Origin: Paludibacter jiangxiensis
Lineage (GTDB): Bacteria > Bacteroidota > Bacteroidia > Bacteroidales > Paludibacteraceae
Direction: 5' to 3'
Length of the DNA stretch: 44,714 bases
Assembly (NCBI GenBank): GCA_945897785.1
Contig: CAMDGD010000011.1
Coordinates: 1-44,714 of the forward strand
Shown here: one piece after another, positions 36,650 to 43,794 of the stretch
Layout: every line of letters starts with the position of its first letter
How positions within the stretch are numbered: position 1 is the stretch's first letter
Notes under the pieces: model-generated
The model's input: only the letters and a program-made list of their open reading frames with translations
Database searches by the model: none
Told to the model about the DNA's origin: nothing
Position numbers and translations under genes: made by a program

Positions 36650-38418
36650 TGATTTACGGAAGACAAGAACATTGGCAGTTTTTAGAAGAAGAGCTTAGGG
36701 CACAAACCGAGGCTTACAAGCAGAAGTTAGATACTTCTGCTATGTTCCTATTACAAGACCGTGAAGAACTTTTTGTTGCTCAATTCTTAAAATTCCAAGA
36801 TGGAGAAATGATATTAAAATTCTCCAATAAGCGTGGGCTGCCAAGACAAGGCGAATATCTTTATTGCTTCACAGTTCAAAAAGAGCTAAGAGATTACAGA
36901 AATTGGGAGAATAAAACATATGGTGATTTAGTTAAAGCAAAAACTAATTATTCGGAAATTGTTTGCATTTGGCAAGCACCTTCAAATGAAAAGGATTTTA
37001 GCATTGCAGGTTTTAGAGGTGTTGAATTAGAGTTTTCAACTCATATTCAAGATACAGAAGGTATGATTTTAATACTTGGTCCCAATAAACCACCATTTGA
37101 ATATATCGCTAATCTCCAAAAAATAGTACAGAATGAGAGCAACGAATCAGTGAATAGAATTCTTGACCAAGATTTTAGTTTTTCTGATTGGACACCTTCA
37201 TTACTTGACAACAAAAAGGATATTTCCTACTTCGTTTTAACGCAATTGGCTCTACAAGACACATTAATTATACAGGGCCCGCCTGGGACAGGTAAAACAT
37301 ATTTAATAGCTGAAATCTGCGAAAAACTATGTCAACAAGGTAAAACCGTTTTAGTAACAGCTTTGACTAATAGAGCATTGATTGAAATAGTTGAGAAGCC
37401 AGCATTACAAAGTCTTTTAGAAGAACATCGGATTTTCAAAACAAAACTTTCTGTTGACGAAGCAAGATCTAATAAAGATTTGCAACAAACAAAAGATGTA
37501 AGCCCACAGCCCGGAAATCTAATTTTATCAACCTTTTACATCATTAGCGGACAAGCAGCACAGACATTTAATGAGCCACCTTTTGACTATGTAATAGTTG
37601 ATGAGGCAAGTCAGGCATTACTTGGAATGTTTGGCGGTGCAAAACTTTTAGGTAAAAAGAATATTTGGATTGGTGACACTAAACAATTACCACCTGTGGT
37701 TGCATTAAGTGACGACAAAGTAAATCGAAAAAACTATGGAGCATTAGTTGACGGACTTAAAGCCCTTTCCGATAACGCTTCAATGCCCATATTTCAATTG
37801 ACTGAAACGCATCGTCTTACTGATAGGGCAGCAAGTTATACCAGTCTTTTTTACAAAGGCAGTTTAAATTCAAGAGCAAAGAAGGACATCCGACTTTCGT
37901 TTAGTGAAACAGCATTTGACATTAGAAAGTATTTTAATCCGCAAGGAGGCCCGACACTTATTAAAACTGACTTAAAAGTAGGTGATTTTAAGCCAAAACA
38001 AGCGTTGAAATTAGCAACAGAATTAGTAATGCACCTTTTATCTACAAATGAAAAATTGCATATTTCTGTTCTGACTTATTTTATTGAAACAACAAAATCG
38101 CTTCAAAAAAGTATTTTTCAAACAGTTGGCTATCACAAAAACCTACTGATAGAAACAGTATCAAGAGTTCAAGGTTTAACGACCGATGTTACAATATTTG
38201 TTGTTCCAAATTCTAGCTATCATCGTTCATTAGAAAACAGACTTTTCAACGTGGCAACAAGTCGTTCGAAAAGACATACACTAATTATCGCTGATAAAAA
38301 TATTTTAAACCGTTCACAGGCTGACAATGAAGTTAAGCAATACCTTCAAAAACTTGACAATGAATTTTCATTTTATATTCCAGTTGAACCAGAATTTAAA
38401 ATGTTATCAGATAAATAA
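36649..38418 (+). CDS. UPF1/DNA2-like superfamily 1 helicase
   Basis: A 589-residue SF1 helicase. An N-terminal ~185-residue domain precedes the motor: Walker A GPPGTGKT at 210-217, motif Ia TALTNRAL, motif II VDEAS at 317-321, motif III GDTKQLPP at 342-349, motif IV TETHRL at 385-390, motif V SRVQGLTTDVTIFV, and motif VI NVATSRSKRHTLII. The DEAS box and NVATSR are typical of UPF1-type RNA/DNA helicases. No nuclease domain is visible. It starts on the last base of the ATPase stop and its own stop overlaps the HEPN-like gene in the same way. Confidence 0.9.
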   Translation: MIYGRQEHWQFLEEELRAQTEAYKQKLDTSAMFLLQDREELFVAQFLKFQDGEMILKFSNKRGLPRQGEYLYCFTVQKELRDYRNWENKTYGDLVKAKTNYSEIVCIWQAPSNEKDFSIAGFRGVELEFSTHIQDTEGMILILGPNKPPFEYIANLQKIVQNESNESVNRILDQDFSFSDWTPSLLDNKKDISYFVLTQLALQDTLIIQGPPGTGKTYLIAEICEKLCQQGKTVLVTALTNRALIEIVEKPALQSLLEEHRIFKTKLSVDEARSNKDLQQTKDVSPQPGNLILSTFYIISGQAAQTFNEPPFDYVIVDEASQALLGMFGGAKLLGKKNIWIGDTKQLPPVVALSDDKVNRKNYGALVDGLKALSDNASMPIFQLTETHRLTDRAASYTSLFYKGSLNSRAKKDIRLSFSETAFDIRKYFNPQGGPTLIKTDLKVGDFKPKQALKLATELVMHLLSTNEKLHISVLTYFIETTKSLQKSIFQTVGYHKNLLIETVSRVQGLTTDVTIFVVPNSSYHRSLENRLFNVATSRSKRHTLIIADKNILNRSQADNEVKQYLQKLDNEFSFYIPVEPEFKMLSDK

Positions 38419-39314
38419 TGAGAAGGAAAAATCTATATTATGCCCAACTTGGTAAAGCAATAAAACTAGCTCGAAGCTCAATTTTTGAGTATAAACGTAT
38501 TAGTCTAATATTGCTTGATAATATTGTTGAGAATTTATTGATTACTCAGAATTCAATAAAACTGCATCATTTACTTGTAATGGGTAATTTAGAAAGAACA
38601 GAATACGAAAAAATTATCAGCAGCTTTAATCGTTTTGAGAAAATAATACAGCAATCGGCAAATCTTGAAATAATTACTGTTTCTGAAAAAAACATATTTG
38701 ATTACTGTCACAAAGCAAGGAATAATCTATATCACAATCTTTTTGCTGATACACGAGTTACGGACTTCTGTATCATTTATTATTGTAACTTTTTAGAAAA
38801 TAATTTCAACAATTATATAGAGATTGGTATCACAAGTTATTCAGAAAGTGAATCAAAATCAACAAATGAAATTCTTAAAGTTGAAAAAATAAATAGTTTG
38901 GAGGGAATATTAATAAATATCAAAGAATTTAATAATTCACAGAAAGATTTATCTCAAAAAATACTTGCTGATATAATTGAAGATTACATTTTGCAGATAG
39001 CAGACACAATGGAAAATGAAACCTTTGAGACATATGATATTTTAAATAGTACAGCAAAGGATTTTTATAACGATTATTTTAGGAATACAAAATACAATGG
39101 ATTAAACCCGTCTGGTTTTATCAAACAATGGTACAGTATTAATGAACGAAAAATCGTTGAGATAAAGCATGAGATTGCAGAAATAAGAAATTCAAAAATG
39201 GAGATGGCTTTTGATAAATTTCATACATTAATGCTTAAAACAGAGCCAACTTATATTGGACTAATGTTGTATTATAGCAATGAAGAATATTTAGCAAGTT
39301 TAAACGAAGATTAA
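38418..39314 (+). CDS. Putative HEPN-type ribonuclease, third gene of the operon
   Basis: A 298-residue, mainly helical protein I do not recognise as a whole. Residues 95-108 (DYCHKARNNLYHNL) contain RNNLYH, an exact match to the RNxxxH catalytic motif of HEPN ribonucleases, preceded by a long helix ISLILLDNIVENLL like the first HEPN helix. HEPN RNases are common effectors in toxin-antitoxin and abortive phage defence. The C-terminal half (160-298) is helical and charged. Translation is coupled to the helicase (TAATG). Hairpin B begins 14 bases after the stop. The RNase call rests on one motif plus helical context. Confidence 0.55.
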   Translation: MRRKNLYYAQLGKAIKLARSSIFEYKRISLILLDNIVENLLITQNSIKLHHLLVMGNLERTEYEKIISSFNRFEKIIQQSANLEIITVSEKNIFDYCHKARNNLYHNLFADTRVTDFCIIYYCNFLENNFNNYIEIGITSYSESESKSTNEILKVEKINSLEGILINIKEFNNSQKDLSQKILADIIEDYILQIADTMENETFETYDILNSTAKDFYNDYFRNTKYNGLNPSGFIKQWYSINERKIVEIKHEIAEIRNSKMEMAFDKFHTLMLKTEPTYIGLMLYYSNEEYLASLNED

Positions 39315-39327
39315 AATGCCGACACAC

Positions 39328-39394
39328 AAAGCATACACATTTGCAAGCCGCACAAGCCCTGACACAAACCAAAGCTTGCAAAAGAGTATGCTTT
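39328..39394 (+). repeat. Hairpin repeat B
   Basis: Outer stem AAAGCATAC/GTATGCTTT, internal loop ACA/AGA, inner stem TTTGCAAGC/GCTTGCAAA, 25-base loop closely similar to that of hairpin A. It bounds the three-gene operon on the right. No T tract follows, so it is not a classical terminator. Confidence 0.9.
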
Positions 39395-39743
39395 TCCCAA
39401 CCCTGAGAAAAAACAAAAAATCTCCCCTCACTTTAAAAAATAAAACTTTGCAAACGCACAACCCGGCAGACAACAACGGAATGACAGAACAGACTGAAAA
39501 TATTAAAGGTATGTCGCTTGAAAAGAAAGAAGGCCAGTTGGTAACAAAGGCTATATGCAATAAGGGTTTCAGAGGTATTTCAAGCATTCTGCCCCGCATA
39601 AAATTTCGTATAGGTGGACAGGAAAGTAGCCCGCATTCCCTTACTCCACATAGCCTCAACCGTTACAAGCAAGCTGTAGAAAGAGAGAAACAGCCTAAAC
39701 AAGCGGCAAAAAGAAAGAAAATTGAAGTTGCTCTATGCTCACC
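39395..39743. other. Gene-poor stretch between hairpins B and D
   Basis: An ATG at 39481 opens a frame (MTEQTENIKGMSLEKKEGQL...) that continues past hairpin D to 39828. Its composition is irregular, it spans a repeat, and I recognise no family; it may be a decayed cassette gene. Otherwise nothing is seen. Confidence 0.35.
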
Positions 39744-39788
39744 ACAGCACATTTGCAAGCTTCATACTTCAGCTTGCAAAAAAGCTGT
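39744..39788 (+). repeat. Hairpin repeat D
   Basis: Outer stem ACAGC/GCTGT, internal loop ACA/AAA, inner stem TTTGCAAGC/GCTTGCAAA, short 11-base loop. Same architecture as A, B and C with a different outer stem. Confidence 0.85.
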
Positions 39789-39873
39789 TACGATTTGTGC
39801 TAACACAAACTTTCATCCTTTTGGGTAATAAGTTAATTATTTTACAAGATAGTTGAATTGTAAAATATATTTT

Positions 39874-39881
39874 TACTTTTG
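39874..39881 (+). promoter_or_regulatory. Candidate -7 element upstream of the structured RNA
   Basis: TACTTTTG with a weak TTG about 18-20 bases upstream. A hairpin with T tract (ACAGAAA/TTTCTGT, 39887-39921) lies at the expected transcription start, so this site may instead be read through or attenuated. Confidence 0.35.
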
Positions 39882-39886
39882 TATAT

Positions 39887-39921
39887 ACAGAAACCAAAAC
39901 AGCGGTTTTATTTCTGTTTTT
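39887..39921 (+). terminator. Terminator-like hairpin
   Basis: ACAGAAA...TTTCTGT with an inner AAAAC/GTTTT stem and trailing T residues. Confidence 0.6.
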
Positions 39922-39957
39922 ACTACATAATTTTATAGAAAGCGTTTTAAAATATTA

Positions 39958-40118
39958 TCCTCTCTGAAATCTCGACAATTTCACTGAATGCAGGATGATA
40001 GCAACAAACGCTCCGCGTCTATATACAATATGGGCGTGGGGCTGTTGCTTATCTAGCATTCAGGGAGTCGAGACCCTCAGAGTAGATAAGTTTAACAGTT
40101 CCCACGCCTTCTTTTTTT
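39958..40118 (+). ncRNA. Structured RNA with competing hairpins (6S-like or attenuator)
   Basis: A long bulged hairpin is formed by CTCTGA 39962 with TCAGAG 40077, TCTCGAC 39970 with GTCGAGA 40067, CTGAATGC 39984 with GCATTCAG 40056, and GATAGCAACA 39997 with TGTTGCTTATC 40043. A second hairpin uses the same middle strand: GGCGTGGG 40033 with CCCACGCC 40101, CTGTT 40042 with AACAG 40094, TTATCT 40049 with AGATAA 40084, ending in a T tract. A rod-like hairpin followed by a terminator recalls 6S RNA, of which Bacteroidota have a divergent form (6S-Flavo). The exclusive pairings also fit an attenuator for the lipoprotein gene 42 bases on. Structure is seen; identity is not established. Confidence 0.6.
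40033..40118 (+). terminator. Terminator hairpin of the structured RNA
   Basis: GGCGTGGG...CCCACGCC with internal supporting stems, then TTCTTTTTTT at 40109-40118. It is mutually exclusive with the longer upstream hairpin. Confidence 0.7.
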
Positions 40119-40159
40119 AAACCTACCACTTGGGGAATTGGGGTGAAATACTTCAAATT

Positions 40160-40828
40160 ATGAGAAAAATATTCTTTTGGGTTATTTTGACATTAAGTTC
40201 TCTTACTCTATTAAATGGATGCAATGAAGATTCAGACCCTACAAGTTCAGATAATAATAAAACTATTTATGTTACTGCTATTAATCTAAACAAATCAACA
40301 TTATCTCTTGCTAAAAATGAGGAGTATATACTTACTGCAACCATAAGCCCGACTAATGCCTCTAATAAAGAAGTAATATGGTCAAGCAGCAGTTCAAGTG
40401 TCGCAACTGTTTCTAATGGTAGAGTTACAGCTTTATCAAATGGAACAACCACTATTACAGCTAAAGCTGGTACATATACAGTAACTTGTTTCGTAACTGT
40501 AAGTACAGCTGCAACAACTGGATCTGTTTATCTTAAAGTTACTACCCCTCAAACTGGCTATGGTTCTTATAGCTATGGAACTTTAAAAGCAGGTATAGGT
40601 TTTACAGCTTATGATGTGCAAACAAACACATTTTTAGTATATAAGGAATGTACTAATAAAGGAGAACTAATAATTGAAAAAAGTAATTTATCTCCAGGAG
40701 TTTATTACTACAAAGTGGTATTAGTATCTGGTGGGACAATATCTGATTCTGTAAAATCAGGTTCTTTCATTATAACAGCAGGAGAAAAAAGTAATGTGAC
40801 TGTTAATATAATTCGAAGCAGTCATTAA
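40160..40828 (+). CDS. Lipoprotein with bacterial Ig-like (BIG2) domain
   Basis: A 222-residue lipoprotein: signal peptide with lipobox LLNGC (Cys21), a Ser/Asn-rich tether, then a BIG2 Ig-like domain at about 45-125 (VTAINLNKSTLSLAKNEEY, ATISPTNASNKEVIWSSS, VATVSNGRVTALSNGTTTIT). A second beta-rich domain runs to the end. BIG2 domains are surface adhesion or spacer modules. The ATG at 40160 is chosen over a TTG at 40130 because the signal peptide starts there. It is followed 12 bases later by two small unknown genes, and preceded by the structured RNA. Confidence 0.75.
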   Translation: MRKIFFWVILTLSSLTLLNGCNEDSDPTSSDNNKTIYVTAINLNKSTLSLAKNEEYILTATISPTNASNKEVIWSSSSSSVATVSNGRVTALSNGTTTITAKAGTYTVTCFVTVSTAATTGSVYLKVTTPQTGYGSYSYGTLKAGIGFTAYDVQTNTFLVYKECTNKGELIIEKSNLSPGVYYYKVVLVSGGTISDSVKSGSFIITAGEKSNVTVNIIRSSH

Positions 40829-40840
40829 AATTATATTTTT

Positions 40841-41248
40841 ATGAAAACCTACGATTCATTTCCAGTCAATTTGCTTGAAACAAGCGGAAGAATTGACAGA
40901 GAACCATTTACATTTACTGCAAACAAGTATGAAATTTGGCAAAATGGTCAATGTATTGAAAACGAAACTTGCGAAAGTGTAATTACTACTAATATTGACT
41001 CTATTGGAAATATAAATGTTCAAATAGAAGATAGTTCGTTTTCTGATTATATTATACCTTCTATGACTTTTTCTGAGATTTCAGAAAATAAAGACAGAAT
41101 ACTTTGGAGTAACGATTTATTTGGTGGCGGGTTTAATGCAGAATATAAAGAAGCAAGTTTTATGTCTTTATTCTTTATCTCGGGAATATTAAGTAAAGTC
41201 GCTTTTAGCATAAATGAACCTAAAACAATGATTGAATTTATATTATGA
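40841..41248 (+). CDS. Unknown protein, 135 aa
   Basis: I do not recognise this protein. It is soluble and acidic, with no signal peptide or transmembrane segment; recurring hydrophobic/polar alternation (NIDSIGNINVQIEDSSF) suggests beta structure and a C-terminal FMSLFFISGIL helix. It starts 12 bases after the BIG2 lipoprotein and overlaps the next gene by four bases (ATGA at 41245-41248), so the three are probably one transcript. The tight pairing of two small unknown soluble proteins is the layout of toxin/immunity or effector/partner pairs, but no motif supports that. Confidence 0.6.
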   Translation: MKTYDSFPVNLLETSGRIDREPFTFTANKYEIWQNGQCIENETCESVITTNIDSIGNINVQIEDSSFSDYIIPSMTFSEISENKDRILWSNDLFGGGFNAEYKEASFMSLFFISGILSKVAFSINEPKTMIEFIL

Positions 41249-41883
41249 ATACAAACGAAGAAATTAAATCTCTTTTAGAGAAATGCAAGAATGCAAATGA
41301 AGCTTGTAGAAGATCATCTCCAATAGCAAGTCTAGATTTAGATGTAGCTTGGAACTTAATTCAAAGATATGAGGGTCTCTTAAGAAACATTCCTGAAGAT
41401 GACTGTAAAATAATAGGCGAAACCTTTTATAACCTATTAAGAGTTGCCCCTGAAAATAATCTCAGTCTATTAAAAGTATTCTCTACTTTAGGTTATTTCT
41501 TCCTTTCACGATCATTGCAAAAAGAAAAGGCTATAGATTTATTGATAATGCGAATTCATCTTCTGAATTTAGGCGCAAGAACTTTCTATCCTGTTGTTGC
41601 AGAAGCTACTAATGTGCCTTCCCCTAAATATGTAAATTATAATGATTTAGACAATCTACCTACATCAATGAAATATATATTAAATATGGAATTAACGGAT
41701 TTTGATGATTTAAAAAATACAAATCTAACAAACGACTTAATTTCTAGGAAAGAATGGCTTTATTCTCAAACAAAAAGAGATTTTTTTGAAAGGTTTGAGA
41801 ATAATACAAATATTATTGAACAAGGCAAGGCAATTCACAAAACTGTATTGTCTTACATTGGTAGTAGATATAAACTAAATTGA
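41245..41883 (+). CDS. Unknown helical protein, 212 aa
   Basis: I do not recognise this protein. It is predicted largely alpha-helical throughout (for example LDVAWNLIQRYEGLLRNI, KEKAIDLLIMRIHLLNLGA), with no membrane segment or signal. No catalytic motif is apparent. It overlaps the preceding gene by ATGA, implying coupled translation and a functional pair. About 130 bases separate it from the AlbA_2 paralog, which has its own promoter. Confidence 0.6.
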   Translation: MNTNEEIKSLLEKCKNANEACRRSSPIASLDLDVAWNLIQRYEGLLRNIPEDDCKIIGETFYNLLRVAPENNLSLLKVFSTLGYFFLSRSLQKEKAIDLLIMRIHLLNLGARTFYPVVAEATNVPSPKYVNYNDLDNLPTSMKYILNMELTDFDDLKNTNLTNDLISRKEWLYSQTKRDFFERFENNTNIIEQGKAIHKTVLSYIGSRYKLN

Positions 41884-41960
41884 GGTTTTTCTTTAAACAT
41901 TTGCTTAATTATTAACTCTATGTTTTTGAACCTTTGTCCGTTAGCATAATTAACTGACTG

Positions 41961-41993
41961 TTTGCAAACGAACATTAAAATTCTTTATCTTTG
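41961..41993 (+). promoter_or_regulatory. Promoter of AlbA_2 paralog 2
   Basis: TTTG at 41961-41964, 21 bases, TATCTTTG at 41986-41993; the ATG is at 42015. The -7 to start segment is nearly the same as at 27491-27519. Confidence 0.8.
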
Positions 41994-42014
41994 TGAAAAC
42001 TCATAAATACAAAG

Positions 42015-43331
42015 ATGCCTGAAAATCAAAACATAGAGTGGAAAGAAAGTTGGCGAGATGAATACCTAAAATGGATTTGCGGTTTTGCAAATGCCAAAGG
42101 TGGCAGTATTTTTATTGGTAAAAACGATGCGGGTGATGTTGTCGGGCTTAAAGATTCAAAAAAATTACTGGAAGATATTCCCAACAAAGTTAAAAACATA
42201 CTGGGTATTTTAGTTGATGTTAACTTGCATCATACAGTCAAGGGTGAATTTATTGAGATTGTTGTTGAAGCCCAGCCCTTTCCTGTAAATTACAAGGGGC
42301 AATACCATTATCGAAGTGGAAGTACGAAACAAGAACTAACAGGTCTTGCTCTTGATAAGTTTATGTTACAACGAAAAGGAAAACATTGGGATTCGGTTCC
42401 CGTTCCTCATGTTTCCGTTTCCGATTTAAAGCAAGACACATTCAATTTTTTCAAAAAGAAAGCGATTAAGGCTCAGCGTATTGAACCTGATTCTTTAACC
42501 GACACCGATGAACAATTAATTGAGAATCTACAATTAACTGAAAGTCACTATCTAAAAAAAGCAGCAATTCTTTTATTTCATCCGAATCCGGATAAATTTG
42601 TAACAGGTGCCTATATTAAAATTGGATACTTTGAATCGGACATTGATTTAAAGTTCCAAGATGAAGTTCATGGAAATATCTTTGAACAAATTGAGAAAAC
42701 ATCAGACTTGCTTTTTACAAAATACATCAAATCATCTATTAGCTACGATGGATTAAATAGAGTTGAGAAATATGAATATCCAAGAGAAGCTATTCGTGAG
42801 GCTCTTTTAAACGCTGTTTCTCATAAGGATTATTCTAGTGGTGTTCCTATTCAAATAAGCGTTTATAACGACAAACTTATTTTTTGGAATGACGGACATC
42901 TTCCTGAAGACTTGACAATAGAGGATTTGAGTGTAAAACATCCGTCAAGACCGTTTAACCCAGATATTGCAAACGCCCTATTTCGAAGTGGGTATATTGA
43001 ATCATGGGGTCGCGGGACTCTAAAAATGATTAATGAATGTATTCAGTTCGGGATTCCACAACCAAAATATTTTTATGACATGGGTGGTTTCTGGGTTGAA
43101 TTCCGCAAAGATATTTTTACTATAGAATACTTCAAGTCAATTGGTTTGAATGAACGACAAATTCAAGCTATGAAATATGTAAAAGCAAATGGAAAGATCA
43201 CTAATAGTGAATATCAGTCGAATTTTAGTGTAGCAAGAAACACAGCATCAAGAGATTTAATGGAGCTTGTTGAAAAAGGGCTTTTGAAATCATCTGAATC
43301 TAAAGGAGCAGGTTCGTATTACGAACTTTAA
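42015..43331 (+). CDS. AlbA_2/HATPase regulator-like protein, copy 2 (intact)
   Basis: A 438-residue protein of the COG2865-type group often labelled RecG-like or ATP-binding regulator. The AlbA_2/Schlafen-like domain is at 1-125 (NIEWKESWRDEYLKWICGFA, GGSIFIGKND, YHYRSGSTKQEL). An HATPase_c_4 ATP-binding domain follows (REALLNAVSHKDYSSG, IFWNDGHLP, GRGTLKM). The C-terminal winged helix spans about 370-438 (NERQIQAMKYVKANGKITNSEYQ). By family it binds nucleic acid and ATP and may act as transcriptional regulator or in defence islands; the target is unknown. The stop codon begins a set of 11-base repeats. Hairpin C follows 68 bases later. Confidence 0.82.
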   Translation: MPENQNIEWKESWRDEYLKWICGFANAKGGSIFIGKNDAGDVVGLKDSKKLLEDIPNKVKNILGILVDVNLHHTVKGEFIEIVVEAQPFPVNYKGQYHYRSGSTKQELTGLALDKFMLQRKGKHWDSVPVPHVSVSDLKQDTFNFFKKKAIKAQRIEPDSLTDTDEQLIENLQLTESHYLKKAAILLFHPNPDKFVTGAYIKIGYFESDIDLKFQDEVHGNIFEQIEKTSDLLFTKYIKSSISYDGLNRVEKYEYPREAIREALLNAVSHKDYSSGVPIQISVYNDKLIFWNDGHLPEDLTIEDLSVKHPSRPFNPDIANALFRSGYIESWGRGTLKMINECIQFGIPQPKYFYDMGGFWVEFRKDIFTIEYFKSIGLNERQIQAMKYVKANGKITNSEYQSNFSVARNTASRDLMELVEKGLLKSSESKGAGSYYEL

Positions 43332-43361
43332 TTGCACCATAATTGCACCAATTGCACCATA
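43329..43361 (+). repeat. 11-base tandem repeats over the stop codon of AlbA_2 copy 2
   Basis: TAATTGCACCA at 43329-43339 and again at 43340-43350, then ATTGCACCATA at 43351-43361. The TAA stop is the first three bases of unit 1. Confidence 0.85.
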
Positions 43362-43398
43362 AAAGAAATAAAAAGAAGAAAAAGGAAAGTTATATCCC

Positions 43399-43468
43399 AC
43401 AGCCACACACATTGCCAAGCCCCGCAAAATCCACCCGCAACCCAAAGCTTGGCAAAAAGTGTGTCTGT
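43399..43468 (+). repeat. Hairpin repeat C
   Basis: Outer stem ACAG-C-CACAC/GTGTG-T-CTGT, internal loop ACA/AAA, inner stem TTGCCAAGC/GCTTGGCAA, 26-base loop. Its left arm matches the half copy at 29228. Confidence 0.9.
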
Positions 43469-43534
43469 CACAGTGCGTAGTCGATGTGGATACTGCTACA
43501 AACAGCCAGCTTGTAACAACCGCTCATAGCACAT

Positions 43535-43584
43535 GGGAGCGCGAGGTAGTTCTTCGGTTTGAAACCTCCTTTTCGGTCGCGCCC
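43535..43584 (+). other. Structured GC-rich hairpin
   Basis: GGG-GCGCGA on the left pairs with TCGCGC-CCC on the right, with an inner GAGGT..TTC / GAAACCTC stem. It has no T tract and is of unknown role. Confidence 0.5.
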
Positions 43585-43608
43585 CACGATGCCATAGCGG
43601 CAACCGTC

Positions 43609-43705
43609 AGTCTGTGCAAAAACTAAAAGCGTATTCGGGTAGGTATCTTAGAAAAATCATGAATATTCAAACCTCAGCGAGTTAAAATGAGTTTTTGCAC
43701 AGACT
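43609..43705. mobile_element. Possible MITE with 16-bp perfect terminal inverted repeats
   Basis: AGTCTGTGCAAAAACT at 43609-43624 and its exact reverse complement at 43690-43705 enclose 65 bases with no coding capacity. CCGT occurs next to each end and may be a target duplication. It has no transposase, so it would be non-autonomous. Confidence 0.45.
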
Positions 43706-43709
43706 CCCG

Positions 43710-43723
43710 TTAGGGTGCATTTA
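43710..43723 (+). repeat. Left arm of inverted repeat around the fic gene
   Basis: TTAGGGTGCATTTA; 13 of 14 bases match the reverse complement of 44557-44570. Confidence 0.65.
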
Positions 43724-43762
43724 AAAAAGGCATTCCTATATAGGTAAAACCGCCGAATTTAT

Positions 43763-43770
43763 TATCTTTG
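43763..43770 (+). promoter_or_regulatory. -7 element of the fic gene
   Basis: TATCTTTG, 24 bases before the ATG at 43795; no clear -33 TTTG. Confidence 0.6.
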
Positions 43771-43794
43771 AATAAGAAATAAATAAATTTAAAA

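Noticed and set aside
39316-39828. A 170-codon frame after the HEPN-like gene
   Set aside because: It spans hairpins B and D and the sequence between shows no family signature; at most a decayed cassette gene begins at 39481.
39958-40118. A retron msr-msd RNA
   Set aside because: The paired-arm layout prompted the idea, but no reverse transcriptase gene lies nearby.
32624-43468. Integron attC sites as an explanation of hairpins A-D
   Set aside because: The conserved RYYYAAC...GTTRRRY ends are absent and no integron integrase is seen; the resemblance is only in overall folding.
43332-43529. A 65-codon frame directly following the AlbA_2 copy 2 stop
   Set aside because: It starts inside the 11-base repeats and crosses hairpin C. 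It would be expressed only by stop-codon readthrough, for which there is no evidence.
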